Below are positions 46,280 through 54,845 of a stretch of 54,845 nucleotides of DNA, piece after piece. The notes beneath the pieces are model-generated. The model was not told the DNA's origin, did not search any database, and saw only the letters and a list, made by a program, of their open reading frames with translations. Within the stretch, counting starts at the first letter, position 1, and the number at the start of each line of letters is the position of its first letter. The DNA is taken from NCBI GenBank assembly GCA_913043815.1, contig CAJWNY010000009.1, positions 1 through 54,845 of the forward strand, read 5' to 3'. A program made the translations under genes and the position numbers. The stretch comes from an uncultured Gammaproteobacteria bacterium. GTDB taxonomy: Bacteria > Pseudomonadota > Gammaproteobacteria > Pseudomonadales > Azotimanducaceae.

Positions 46280-47296
46280 GTGGCGAGAGCAAATAAATAT
46301 ATAGTCCTTCCTGCTAACCCAGAGTTAGTCGCCCAGCTGCCGGATGATTTTCAGTTTGCCGGCGATTTTTGCCAGCGCCTTGAAGCGGTCTTTGGGTTTG
46401 CTGAAGCAGGTAGAATTATTGCTGAGTTGAGTCAAAAGACTATATCAAGCTATTGGTTGAATGACTTGCAAATAGAATCTGAGGCAGACAAAGTTCTACT
46501 GCTGGAGTCATTAAAAGCACATTTGGGTGGCTCTTTGGGAGTTTCGGTGCCTATGGTTTCTGACCTATATTCAGTGGCTCGAGATGCGGCTATTTCCCAG
46601 CATGCTAGTGCTGAAAGCGGACAAATTTATATCCAAAATCCGGCGAGCTATTTTGCTGTTTCAATACTCGACCCGCAAACAGACGAAGAGATACTGGATC
46701 TGGCCGCAGCCCCTGGTGGTAAAACTTTAGCCATTGCGGCGCGCATGAATAACACCGGCCGGCTTGCCGCGGTTGAACCAATACGCAGCAGATTTTTCCG
46801 TATGCAGGCTAATTTGCAGCGTTGTGGCGTAACCAATGTTGAATTTTATCAGCGCGATGGGCGCAGCGTTGGACGGGCCGTGCCCGAACGTTTTGATCGC
46901 GTTTTGTTAGACGCTCCCTGTTCGTCTGAGTCGCGCATGAATTGGCTGGATGCCAGCACTTACCAACACTGGAGCCCGCGCAAGGTTAAAGAAACTCAGC
47001 GGAAACAAAAGAGCCTTATTCGCTCTGCCTATGCAGCGTTGAAACCCGGCGGTATTTTGCTTTATTGCACCTGTAGTTTTGGGCCGGATGAAAACGAATT
47101 GGTAGTGGCCTCATTGTTGAAGAAAACCGACGCGCAAATTATGCCAATTACAGAGTGCCCGTCTAACTCAATGCCAGGACTCACCCGATGGCTGGGTAAG
47201 AAAATGAATGAGGATTTAGACCTGACTTTGCGGGTGATGCCAGCAGGGCCTTGGGACGGTTTTTATGTGGCGAAGATTTTTAAACCCATTGCTTAA
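46280..47296 (+). CDS. RsmB/NOP-family RNA (cytosine-C5) methyltransferase
   Basis: 338 residues, SAM-dependent. SAM motif I is LDLAAAPGGKTLAIAARM, the DAPCSSESRM motif holds the first catalytic-loop cysteine, and LYCTCSFGPDENE holds the nucleophile of this family. It lacks the NusB-like N-domain of RsmB (about 430 residues) and the C-terminal PUA of RsmF, so it is a short variant. It could modify rRNA or tRNA. The start is GTG at 46280. Confidence 0.9.
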   Translation: MARANKYIVLPANPELVAQLPDDFQFAGDFCQRLEAVFGFAEAGRIIAELSQKTISSYWLNDLQIESEADKVLLLESLKAHLGGSLGVSVPMVSDLYSVARDAAISQHASAESGQIYIQNPASYFAVSILDPQTDEEILDLAAAPGGKTLAIAARMNNTGRLAAVEPIRSRFFRMQANLQRCGVTNVEFYQRDGRSVGRAVPERFDRVLLDAPCSSESRMNWLDASTYQHWSPRKVKETQRKQKSLIRSAYAALKPGGILLYCTCSFGPDENELVVASLLKKTDAQIMPITECPSNSMPGLTRWLGKKMNEDLDLTLRVMPAGPWDGFYVAKIFKPIA

Positions 47297-47344
47297 AGGC
47301 AACTCTTCAAGCGAAACCAATACCTATCTAGGTAATTGGCTCGC

Positions 47345-47887
47345 CTAGTTATTGATTGTAGATTTTACCGCTGTTTTATAGTCATAGGTGGCTTGGTGTT
47401 GGCACTGGCCAAAGGTTAAATCCTGCCATCCACCCTTAAACGTAAGTTCCGCTATACCTAACGTTCCTAGCTCTATAGTTAGCGCTGGATTGTTGAGCAG
47501 TCCAGCCAATAAGCTAATTCCGGGGTTGTGGCCCACTAATATCACGTTATGAAAATCCTCCGGCGTACTTCGCAGTACGCTGAGTATCAATTCTGGACCG
47601 GCTAAATATAGATCTTCCTCCAATTGCATAGTGCAATTGCAAATAGATGAGAGAGCTCGAGCGGTGGTTACCGTCCTAAAGGCTGAGCTAGCCCACAACC
47701 AATCTGCGGTGTTTGCTTTGCGCGAGAGTAGCTGTTGCGTGGTGCTGCGCAAATCATCAAGGCCACACTTATCTAGTGGCCTTGAGAAATCTGCTTGCCC
47801 AAACCGATTCGGTTTAGCGTTGCCGTGCCTAATGAGACGAATCTTTCGTTGCGGGTGCAAGTGGTGGGTACTAGTCCCAGAGGGCAA
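47345..47887 (-). CDS. SixA-type histidine phosphatase
   Basis: 180 residues from TTG 47887, chosen because GGAGG lies six bases upstream; a GTG at 47917 has no such site. The catalytic RHG motif is IRLIRHGNAKPN; FDHV-like ILVGHNPGISLLAG carries the second histidine. The fold is that of SixA, which removes phosphate from phosphohistidine on signalling proteins, and the small phosphoglycerate mutase superfamily. The 5' end overlaps the upstream luciferase-like gene by 17 bases, so the two are likely translated together. Confidence 0.85.
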   Translation of the reverse strand: MPSGTSTHHLHPQRKIRLIRHGNAKPNRFGQADFSRPLDKCGLDDLRSTTQQLLSRKANTADWLWASSAFRTVTTARALSSICNCTMQLEEDLYLAGPELILSVLRSTPEDFHNVILVGHNPGISLLAGLLNNPALTIELGTLGIAELTFKGGWQDLTFGQCQHQATYDYKTAVKSTINN

Positions 47888-48776
47888 AGAATTCCTCCAA
47901 TGCCTTAATCTGACCACCCGATGCTGAAGACGGTACGATAATGGGTGTCTTAATGCCCGCGTCGACCCAAGCCTCTACTCCTTCTCGGACTTCAGCTTTG
48001 CTGCCAAAGAGTGTGGTGTCTGCAAGCCAGCGGTCGGACAAGCATTCGGGAACGCGATCGTAGTCTTTTTCTGCAATGGCTGCTTCAACACTATTCATCT
48101 CTTCGTCAAATCCCGCTGCCTTCCAGTAGTTTCTATAGTTGGGCAAAAATGCGTAGCTGGTAAGAGTTTTACGGCAAACAGCGGCTGCTGCTGCTTTGTC
48201 GTCACTGACACAAGTAGGAATCATGTTGCCGATAAAGAAGTCATCGCTGCTGCGTGTTTCAGCAGATAAGTTGCCTAGGGAGTGACTCATATAAGAGCGA
48301 GCGCCGTTGGCAAATACCATGCCGCCGCCAATTTCCTGGGCCAACTGAATCATTTTGTCGCGCAGTGTTGCCAGCACTATAGGCGGCATGTCGCCAACTC
48401 TTGGCACAGCGTGCATATCTTCAACAAACTTGCGCATATCGCCCAACGGCTTGCCTGCGGTAATACCCATTCGGTTTAACGCCGGTGCGTGGCTGACGCC
48501 CACACCAAAGCGAAATCGGCCATTGGACACTTCGTGTAGAAAACCAGCTGTTTGCGCGAAGTCGGTGACATTGCGCGTATAAATTGGGGTAATGCTGGTG
48601 CCGATCATGACATCAGTTGTCGCCAGTGCGATAGCGTTACAAAGAGAAAGACTGTCACCTAGGCTGGGTCCAAATATGCCGGGAAAACCTCTCTTTTCAA
48701 TTTCTTTGGCGATCTCGATGGTTTGTAATCTGCGGCCAGGTACGGCGGCAAGGCTCACTGCGGGTAGTTGAGTCAT
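47871..48776 (-). CDS. luciferase-like (LLM) flavin-dependent oxidoreductase
   Basis: 301 residues of the bacterial luciferase-like monooxygenase family. Marks are IAKEIEKRGFPGIFGPSLGD, IGTSITPIYTRNVTDFAQTAG, GRFRFGVGVSHAPALNRMG and a C-terminal PIIVPSSASGGQ. In actinobacteria these are often F420-dependent; in gammaproteobacteria FMN or F420 is undecided. GGAAGGG precedes the ATG. Confidence 0.92.
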   Translation of the reverse strand: MTQLPAVSLAAVPGRRLQTIEIAKEIEKRGFPGIFGPSLGDSLSLCNAIALATTDVMIGTSITPIYTRNVTDFAQTAGFLHEVSNGRFRFGVGVSHAPALNRMGITAGKPLGDMRKFVEDMHAVPRVGDMPPIVLATLRDKMIQLAQEIGGGMVFANGARSYMSHSLGNLSAETRSSDDFFIGNMIPTCVSDDKAAAAAVCRKTLTSYAFLPNYRNYWKAAGFDEEMNSVEAAIAEKDYDRVPECLSDRWLADTTLFGSKAEVREGVEAWVDAGIKTPIIVPSSASGGQIKALEEFFALWD

Positions 48777-48920
48777 ATCCCTTCCTGTAAATTATTGTGT
48801 CGACTAATTCTATGATCCAAAGTAATCACCAGTTTTGCCCCTTAAGTGTGAGTGACGCAATTAAAGCAGAGAGCAAAGGGTACTCGACCTTATGGCTTTC
48901 GCCAAATGGCCAGCGCAAAG

Positions 48921-49391
48921 CTAGCGGCTTTTAACCTCAGTAATATCCTTCCAGTCGCTATAAGCGCGCTTGCCGTGAGAGCGAGTCATGCTGCGCTGGA
49001 TCTCAGGGTAGTGAACCACATCCACGGGCCAGCCTTCGCCGCCCATAAGGTAAACTAAATCTTCTGCATTTGGGTTGTGTAAGCTGTGGGCATCCGACGG
49101 CGCAGGAAAGCCCATAAAATCTCCTGGGCCCACTTCGAATGATTCCTCGCCGATACGCGCTATGCCCGTGCCTGAAACAATGTATATAAATTCTTCGTCG
49201 GCATCATGGTAGTGGTGGGAGGTGGAGTCATTACCTTGGCAGATGGTGACTAGATGTATGCCTAAACGTTGCAAGCCTGTGGCTGAGCCTAGAGTTTTTG
49301 TTGAGCGAATAGCATTGACATTAAATTGGTGTTGAACCCGAGTGACGGGCAACGCTGAAATTTTCTGATTGTTGAGGAGATGTTTGCTCAT
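48921..49391 (-). CDS. cupin-domain protein
   Basis: 156 residues with a single cupin barrel. Metal-ligand motifs are SHHYHDADEEFIYIVSGTG and the second-motif SDAHSLHNP. AAAGG precedes the ATG at the ideal distance. Cupins of this type may be dioxygenases, isomerases or small-molecule sensors; nothing here narrows it. Confidence 0.9.
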   Translation of the reverse strand: MSKHLLNNQKISALPVTRVQHQFNVNAIRSTKTLGSATGLQRLGIHLVTICQGNDSTSHHYHDADEEFIYIVSGTGIARIGEESFEVGPGDFMGFPAPSDAHSLHNPNAEDLVYLMGGEGWPVDVVHYPEIQRSMTRSHGKRAYSDWKDITEVKSR

Positions 49392-49456
49392 TAGAAACCT
49401 TTCATTTTGTGTAGGCTGTTAGCCAGCAAGAGTGAATGGTGCTTTGGCCATTTCTA

Positions 49457-50536
49457 TTAGCGAGTGATCAGCTGGCGTATGCTAGTTAACAGCGCTTGGT
49501 TTTGTTCGGCCGTGCCTATCGTGATGCGTAGCTTGTCTTTGAGTCTAGGCGTTGGGAAATAGCGCACCAATATGCCTTTGGCTTTCAGTGCTTCGTACAA
49601 ACCTTCTGCATCTATTTGTTCTGGCATTGTCGCGAGTAAAAAGTTTGCCTCGCTATGTGGGCTACTAAATCCCAGTTTACTTAGCGCATCACCTAGCACC
49701 TGTCTTTGTTCGCGGACCTGACGCCATGTTTCTTGCGCATAAGCTTGATCGGTTATTGCAGCTAAACCCAGAGCTTGGCTGATGCCGTCAATATTGTAGC
49801 TGTCGCGAGTCTTTTCCAGCATGGGTTTTATCAGTTCAGGATCACCTAGCAAGTATCCTAGACGCAACCCGGCCAAACTGTAGCCTTTGCTGAATGTGCG
49901 CAGCACCAACACGTTATCTCTTACGCTAAGCAGATCTTTGGTTGAATAGGCAAGGCTAGGATCGACAAAGTCGATATAGGCTTCGTCCACTAACAGTACG
50001 CCGCTGATGTTTTGTGCAATGGTCTCGATGGTCTCCAGACGCGTGAGATGTCCGCTGGGCGCATGGGGATTAACCAGGCACGTCAGTTGGGCGTTGTGTT
50101 TTGCCATGCTTTCGGTGAACTCACCCGGAATAGACCAGTTGTCTGCTAAAGCCAACGTGTGCATTTTGGCATCTTGAATTTTGCTCAGCACCGGGTAAAG
50201 AGAATAACTTGGGTCTGTGGTGCCCAGTGTACCGCCTGGTTCGACAAAAGTAGTGATGGCCAATCGCAGTGCCTCGTCTCCAGCGTGGGTAACCATAACG
50301 TGGTCGCGGGTAAGGCCATGATGTGAAGCAATGGCGTCTCGTAATTTGTCAGCGGTAGGTTGTGGATAAACCCTAAGTTCCGCCGTTGCGAACTCCATTA
50401 GCGCGGCCTGTACTTTTGCGCTTGCAGGAAAAGGATTTTCATTTGTGTTGAGTTTTATGGTGTTTTTTTTCCAGGTCTGCTCGCCGGAGCTATACCCCTG
50501 CATGGCCGCAATATTTGGCCGTTCGAATTGACTCAT
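49457..50536 (-). CDS. hisC: histidinol-phosphate aminotransferase
   Basis: 359 residues, fold-type I PLP enzyme. KLNTNENPFPAS near the start, NPHAPSGHLTRLE, VDEAYIDF, the PLP lysine in LRTFSKGYSLAGLRLGYLLG, and RITIGTAEQNQALL at the end all fit HisC. It sits outside a his operon. Its ATG overlaps the upstream stop in an ATGA configuration (50536-50533), so it is translationally coupled to the AI-2E-type gene. Some close paralogues act on aromatic amino acids, which cannot be excluded. Confidence 0.93.
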   Translation of the reverse strand: MSQFERPNIAAMQGYSSGEQTWKKNTIKLNTNENPFPASAKVQAALMEFATAELRVYPQPTADKLRDAIASHHGLTRDHVMVTHAGDEALRLAITTFVEPGGTLGTTDPSYSLYPVLSKIQDAKMHTLALADNWSIPGEFTESMAKHNAQLTCLVNPHAPSGHLTRLETIETIAQNISGVLLVDEAYIDFVDPSLAYSTKDLLSVRDNVLVLRTFSKGYSLAGLRLGYLLGDPELIKPMLEKTRDSYNIDGISQALGLAAITDQAYAQETWRQVREQRQVLGDALSKLGFSSPHSEANFLLATMPEQIDAEGLYEALKAKGILVRYFPTPRLKDKLRITIGTAEQNQALLTSIRQLITR

Positions 50537-51702
50537 TGGTTATGTGACTCTTGCTTAGGCTGGCTCTGGGTTCCACTTTTAATGGAGTTGTTGTGATTAT
50601 CCACTGGCGCGTCTGATGTACCAGGCAGTGCATTATTACTTTCTTTGTCCTCTGCCGCACTTTCATTCACGCTTTGACCTAGTAGTCGTGCTAACCACAG
50701 TGTTCTTGGGTTTGCTTCCATAGCAATTTTTCCGGTCATAGTTAGAGGCACCGAGAGAAACATGCCCACAGTGCCTAATATCCAGCCCCAGAAAATCAGA
50801 GATAAAAATACTACTAAAGTTGAAAGGTCTAGCCCTTTTCCCATGTAGCGGGGTTCTAGAATGCTGCCTACGCCCATGTTGATGAGGAAGAAAATCAACG
50901 CTACTGCACCTGCAGCGCTAGGGCTGTGCTGAATGAGTGCCAATAACAACGGCGGTATGGCAGCGAAAATTGAACCAATGGTGGGGATGAAATTGAGGAG
51001 AAAGGCTAGCAGTCCCCAAAGCACGGGGAAATCGATATCTAATAGCCACAGCGCTATTGTTGCTAGTGCGCCAGTAAGTAGACTCATGGAGGTTTTGATA
51101 GCAATGTAGCGGTTCATGTTGTTAGCGAAACGTCTGAAGTACACCAGGTCGCGTTCTGGGTTACTCAGTACTGAGTTCAACTTTGGATAAAAGCTAGTGG
51201 CCTCAGCAAGAATAAAGATAACCGTGAGAATGATTAAAAAGCCATTGCTCAATAAATTACCTAAGCTTGCCAGTGTGGAGCCAGCAAAGCTAAGTGCCGA
51301 ACTGAGTGAAAAGCCCTCAAGCACACTGGATAAATCTATAGGAATACCGAGGCCCTCTAGCGCTTGGACAACCTCTACTTGAATACTAACGAGTCTTTCC
51401 TGATAGAAGGGCAGTTTCGCAATAAACGCTGAAGTAGACTGCGTAGCTACCGCACCGATTAACAGAAGGGCGGTGAATATACCAACCACTACTAACGCCA
51501 GTGCCAAGCCTGTGGGTACGCCTTTGGCTCGAAGCCAGAACATAGGCGTTGCGGCGATGGTAGCGATAAATGCCGCTAATAAAAACGGCACCATAATCTC
51601 CTGAGAGGATTTAAGCCCCGCTGCAACAATAATTAATGCTGCAAGTAAGAAAACGATTTGGCCGCTACCGCGAGAACTTTGTTGCTCTAGTTGGTTGCTC
51701 AT
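50533..51702 (-). CDS. AI-2E/PerM-family membrane transporter
   Basis: 389 residues, about eight membrane segments, of the AI-2 exporter/PerM (DUF20) family. The conserved late region includes FLINMGVGSILEPRYMGKGL, and LSVPLTMTGKIAME follows. Members export autoinducer-2 or act as permeases; the actual substrate varies. A hydrophilic tail of about 50 residues follows. Located between a nitrilase (4 bases upstream) and hisC. Confidence 0.9.
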   Translation of the reverse strand: MSNQLEQQSSRGSGQIVFLLAALIIVAAGLKSSQEIMVPFLLAAFIATIAATPMFWLRAKGVPTGLALALVVVGIFTALLLIGAVATQSTSAFIAKLPFYQERLVSIQVEVVQALEGLGIPIDLSSVLEGFSLSSALSFAGSTLASLGNLLSNGFLIILTVIFILAEATSFYPKLNSVLSNPERDLVYFRRFANNMNRYIAIKTSMSLLTGALATIALWLLDIDFPVLWGLLAFLLNFIPTIGSIFAAIPPLLLALIQHSPSAAGAVALIFFLINMGVGSILEPRYMGKGLDLSTLVVFLSLIFWGWILGTVGMFLSVPLTMTGKIAMEANPRTLWLARLLGQSVNESAAEDKESNNALPGTSDAPVDNHNNSIKSGTQSQPKQESHNQ

Positions 51703-51705
51703 CGG

Positions 51706-52569
51706 CTAGTCTATGGGTCTTTGGTTAGCGAGGCTGGGTACTTCGCGTCTAATTCGGTTTACTTCTTCGCTGTCCACTGCGGCAATGACGTAGCCGTCGC
51801 CCTCGGGTAATTCAGCAATGACCTCGCCCCATGGGTCGACAATGAGTGAGTGCCCGTAGGAGGCGCGGTTGGCGCTGTGTGCACCATGCTGCGCGGGCGC
51901 AATAACATAGCTTTGGGTTTCAATGGCCCGAGCGCGGAGTAACGTGTGCCAATGCGCAGCGCCCGTCGTAGCGGTAAATGCCGACGGCACTGTGATCGCA
52001 ACAGCGCCCATGCTGGCTAAGCGTTGGTATAACAAAGGGAAGCGCACGTCATAGCAAATGGTTAGGCCTAAGCTGCCCATGGGGGCGTCCACACATACGG
52101 CTTTTTTACCCGGCGCTGTCCGCTTAGATTCCATGAGTTGTGGGCCGTTAGGAATGCTCACGTCAAATAGGTGGATTTTTCTATAAGTCGCGCGAATGCT
52201 GCCGGTTTCGTCTAGATACACACTGGTGTTGTAGCAGCGGTCAGGATCGCCGTCTACCGATTCGTGGAATCCACCCAATAATAGGTGACTATTGAGGCTA
52301 CGTGCTAATGTTCTGCAGCGCTTAAGGATTGGGCCGGCTTCGCTGAGCGATTCTAAAATCTCTTTTTTGCCATCGTGCCGGCCTAAGTACGCGAATGCCT
52401 CAGGCCAAGTGATGAGTTGGGCGCCTTCGCTGGCGGCCTGTGAGGAGAGTAACTCTAACTTGCATAAGTTAGCCTCCACATCTACCCCAGCATTATGCTG
52501 AACTACCGCCACTTGGGTGACGGCAGCCAGGCCTTGGGTTGCGGCATCGTCTGATTTTTTTTCAGTCAT
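51706..52569 (-). CDS. carbon-nitrogen hydrolase (Nit-type, probable omega-amidase/deaminated glutathione amidase)
   Basis: 287 residues. The catalytic triad is visible: Glu in LITWPEAFAYLGRHD, Lys in YRKIHLFDVSIPNG, Cys in LTICYDVRFPLLYQRL. Tail VPSLANQRP is typical. The sequence resembles Nit1/NIT1-type amidases, which hydrolyse deaminated glutathione, more than aliphatic nitrilases. Its stop is three bases before the transporter gene's start. Confidence 0.92.
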   Translation of the reverse strand: MTEKKSDDAATQGLAAVTQVAVVQHNAGVDVEANLCKLELLSSQAASEGAQLITWPEAFAYLGRHDGKKEILESLSEAGPILKRCRTLARSLNSHLLLGGFHESVDGDPDRCYNTSVYLDETGSIRATYRKIHLFDVSIPNGPQLMESKRTAPGKKAVCVDAPMGSLGLTICYDVRFPLLYQRLASMGAVAITVPSAFTATTGAAHWHTLLRARAIETQSYVIAPAQHGAHSANRASYGHSLIVDPWGEVIAELPEGDGYVIAAVDSEEVNRIRREVPSLANQRPID

Positions 52570-52604
52570 GAGTTTTTTCCAACTCGCAGCTTCGCCAGCT
52601 TTCT

Positions 52605-54197
52605 TTAGCTGTCGGTTAGTAAATCAGGCTGGATGCATTTGATCTGTGTGCCTAGATATTGTTCCAGTGCAGGTAGATTAAAAGCGTCATCTTCAGAAAC
52701 GAAACTGATAGATATACCAGATGCGCCAGCTCTGCCGGTGCGTCCAATACGGTGTACATAGTCTTCCGAGTCGTCGGGTAATTCGTAGTTCACAACATGA
52801 GAAACCCCGTCTACATGAATACCGCGGCCTGCAACATCTGTTGCAATTAAGTAGCGCAGCTTGCCTTCTTTGAAACGGGCCAAAGTTGCCATGCGCTTGC
52901 GCTGCGGAACGTCGCCGGCTAGCGCTTCACAATGAATGTCTTTTTTTCGTAAGAACTCGACAATGCGATGAGTTTGATCGCGCCTGTTGGCAAAAATGAT
53001 TGCTCTCTCAGGTTGCGCTTGGGTTAGGAATTGGAACAGTACCTTTTGTCTTTCTCGTGCGCCTACCAACCAAAATTTTTGATCTACAGTATCTGTCGCT
53101 ACGCTCTCGGGTTCGACAATAATGTGCTCTGCATCGATGGTCCAAGATTGCGCTAAGCGCATAACAGCATCGTTAAACGTTGCGGAGAAGAACAAAGTTT
53201 GACGCTTACGCTTGTGCGGTGTCTGCAAAACAATGCGTCGCACGTCAGGGATAAAGCCCATGTCTAACATGCGATCGGCTTCATCAATTACCAAAACTTC
53301 TACCTCGCGTAGATTGATTTCTCGTCTTTCTACAAAATCTATCAGTCGCCCTGGTGTGGCAACTAATACATCTACTGGGCCTTCTTCAAGTTCTTCGCGC
53401 TGCTTGCCGTAGTCCATGCCGCCAACGACGCAAACTGTGCGCATGCCCATGTGTTTGCTCAGGCTTTGTGCGTCTCCTTCAATTTGCATAGCCAGTTCCC
53501 GCGTAGGTGCTAATACCAGTGCGCGGGGCGTGCCCGAGGCTTGTTCTGTTTGCAGGGGGTTTTCCCAAAAGCGGGTAAACAACGTAATTAAAAATGCTGC
53601 GGTTTTACCGGTACCTGTTTGTGCCTGACCTGTAACATCGTAGTCTGATAGGCTGAAAGGGAGTGATCTGCCTTGGATAGGCGTACAAAATTCGAATCCT
53701 AGTTCATCTACCGCTGCGACCAATGGACCTGGGAGCGCTAGTTCTTGAAAACGCACGGGTTCGTCTACATCTGCGGCCTCTGCGGTCGCTTCAGTTTCTG
53801 GCGCTGCTGCTTGTGTTGGGTCCTCCGCATCTTCAGTTTTTACAACTCCATCAGTGGCAGTGTCTGCCTCGATAGCGGCCTCCTCAAATACAGGCTTCTC
53901 AGTGGCAACTGCTTCGCTAACGGTTTCTTCAATGCCATCGTTTGGCATTTCGTCAGCGCTTTCTGCGACTTCTTCTGTAGAGGGCTCATTGCTGGTTTCG
54001 CTGTATTGTTCGGAGTCAGGCTCCGCCGCGTGTTCTGCTACAACATTGTCAACGGTGCCGCTGGCCTCTACTGCTTCGTTTTCTGGTTCTATCAGTTTGG
54101 CAGGCGCATCTAATATGGAATTTTCAGCGGGGTTTTCCGCTGCAATTTCTTCTTTGGCCTTGTCTAAATTTTTATTTTCGCCATTGTCTTCTAACAT
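52605..54197 (-). CDS. DEAD-box RNA helicase, RhlB-like, with acidic N-terminal extension
   Basis: 530 residues. The first 140 or so are low-complexity and acidic, rich in E, A and T. Then comes a complete helicase core: Q-motif FCTPIQGRSLPF, Walker A AQTGTGKTAAF, VLAPTRELAMQI, DEAD motif VLVIDEADRMLDMGF, FFSATFNDAV, ATDVAGRGIHVDGV and HRIGRTGRAG. In E. coli RhlB the RNase E-binding and basic parts lie elsewhere, and RhlB has no such acidic head. Likely involved in RNA unwinding or the degradosome. Confidence 0.95.
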   Translation of the reverse strand: MLEDNGENKNLDKAKEEIAAENPAENSILDAPAKLIEPENEAVEASGTVDNVVAEHAAEPDSEQYSETSNEPSTEEVAESADEMPNDGIEETVSEAVATEKPVFEEAAIEADTATDGVVKTEDAEDPTQAAAPETEATAEAADVDEPVRFQELALPGPLVAAVDELGFEFCTPIQGRSLPFSLSDYDVTGQAQTGTGKTAAFLITLFTRFWENPLQTEQASGTPRALVLAPTRELAMQIEGDAQSLSKHMGMRTVCVVGGMDYGKQREELEEGPVDVLVATPGRLIDFVERREINLREVEVLVIDEADRMLDMGFIPDVRRIVLQTPHKRKRQTLFFSATFNDAVMRLAQSWTIDAEHIIVEPESVATDTVDQKFWLVGARERQKVLFQFLTQAQPERAIIFANRRDQTHRIVEFLRKKDIHCEALAGDVPQRKRMATLARFKEGKLRYLIATDVAGRGIHVDGVSHVVNYELPDDSEDYVHRIGRTGRAGASGISISFVSEDDAFNLPALEQYLGTQIKCIQPDLLTDS

Positions 54198-54209
54198 GTA
54201 ATACCTAAT

Positions 54210-54845
54210 TTAAGTTTTGTCGCTCACCAGTTTGCGTACGCTGGCTAACTTTATACACAGCGTCAGGATACCCATTGCTGCGTTAATTTCATCTAAGGAC
54301 CCAAAGGTAGGCGCTATTCGCATATTTCGATCTTTGGGGTCGTGGTCGCCAGGAAATGTTGCACCTGCTGGCGTCAGGGTAAGACCAACTGCTTTTGCCA
54401 TTGCTACCACTTCTTTGGCTAGGCCGGGCTGAAGGTCTAAGGAAACAAAGTAGCCACCCTTAGGTTTAGTCCAAGTGGCTATGCCTAAGTCGCCCAATTC
54501 TTGCTCGAAACTTTTCAATACGAGGTCGAATTTTGGCCGGATGATTGCAGCGTGCGCAGTCATATGCTCTTTCAAGCGACCCTTTAAAAATCGCGCATGG
54601 CGCAATTGATTTACTTTGTCCGGACCAATAGTAAACACTGCCATGTGTTTTTCTAGGTTGGCCAAAACCTCATCTGCCCCAGCGATAAAGGCAACGCCTG
54701 ATCCTGCATGGGTAATTTTAGAAGTGGAAGCGAACTGCACAATATGGTCTTGGGTATTTTGCAATATTGCGGCGTCACGAATGGACTTTAGGTGCTCGCC
54801 TTGATCATTAAGGTCGTGGACGGCATAAGCGTTGTCCCACATAAC
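54210..54845 (-). CDS. aminotransferase, 5'-truncated by window edge
   Basis: The C-terminal 210-plus residues of a PLP-dependent aminotransferase. The PLP-lysine region is FASTSKITHAGSGVAFI; the end includes GTWTKPKGGYF-like ATWTKPKGGYFVSL and NMRIAPTFGSLDEI. It resembles the family called AspT/AlaT-type (Pfam Aminotran_MocR) in actinobacteria and marine proteobacteria. The real N-terminus is beyond base 54845; the frame stays open to the edge. Confidence 0.85.
   Translation of the reverse strand, partial: VMWDNAYAVHDLNDQGEHLKSIRDAAILQNTQDHIVQFASTSKITHAGSGVAFIAGADEVLANLEKHMAVFTIGPDKVNQLRHARFLKGRLKEHMTAHAAIIRPKFDLVLKSFEQELGDLGIATWTKPKGGYFVSLDLQPGLAKEVVAMAKAVGLTLTPAGATFPGDHDPKDRNMRIAPTFGSLDEINAAMGILTLCIKLASVRKLVSDKT

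Overview
The window looks like chromosomal core sequence from a free-living, probably marine, aerobic gammaproteobacterium. I infer something near Cellvibrionales, such as the Halieaceae or Spongiibacteraceae. The reasons are a homodimeric aceE/aceF pyruvate dehydrogenase, ampD, fxsA-groESL, sbcB, yajQ, metR and nadC, together with a large TonB-dependent receptor, a TPR-sulfotransferase and many acyl-CoA enzymes. I see no tRNA or rRNA gene, insertion sequence, prophage or CRISPR array. The placement is by protein resemblance only.

Layout. 0.1-1.8 kb: an isocitrate/isopropylmalate dehydrogenase and a MarR regulator. 2.2-8.4 kb: a TonB-dependent receptor closed by a strong terminator, then a TPR-sulfotransferase and an exported ENPP-type phosphodiesterase. 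8.4-18 kb: nadC, ampD, aceE, aceF, a cobalamin adenosyltransferase, yajQ, an AmpG-like permease, an alkyltransferase-like repair protein and fxsA, closely packed with several overlapping ends. 18.1-20.4 kb: groES-groEL behind a promoter with a CIRCE (HrcA) operator and ended by a terminator. 20.4-28.4 kb: a PuuD-type membrane domain, a coiled-coil membrane protein, a PlsC-type acyltransferase, a lipoprotein aminopeptidase, a DASS anion symporter and sbcB. Two decayed genes lie among them: a DoxX-like fragment and an osmoprotectant ABC-transporter remnant made by a deletion fusion.

28.4-33.2 kb: two Nudix hydrolases, a PLP trans-sulfuration enzyme, an SDR and purC. 33.3-38.8 kb: a one-strand cluster with a small unknown protein, biotin carboxylase, a free-standing 73-residue biotin carrier, a crotonase, a carboxyltransferase and an HSD17B4-like dehydrogenase. 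Together these look like a split acyl-CoA carboxylase with partner oxidation enzymes. 39.0-42.9 kb: a small membrane protein and a four-gene set (class I methyltransferase, alpha/alpha-toroid protein, second methyltransferase, GT4 glycosyltransferase) that I recall seeing together in actinobacteria and whose product is unknown to me. This set is my best candidate for an undescribed system. 43.2-54.8 kb: metR with two MetR-type boxes, a flavin oxidase-like protein, a VOC protein, an RNA m5C methyltransferase, a SixA-like phosphatase, a luciferase-like oxidoreductase, a cupin, a nitrilase-perM-hisC operon, an RhlB-like helicase with a long acidic N-terminus, and an aminotransferase cut by the window edge.

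The region uses many non-ATG starts. TTG, GTG and one CTG start are supported by Shine-Dalgarno spacing and are noted where they change a gene's boundary.
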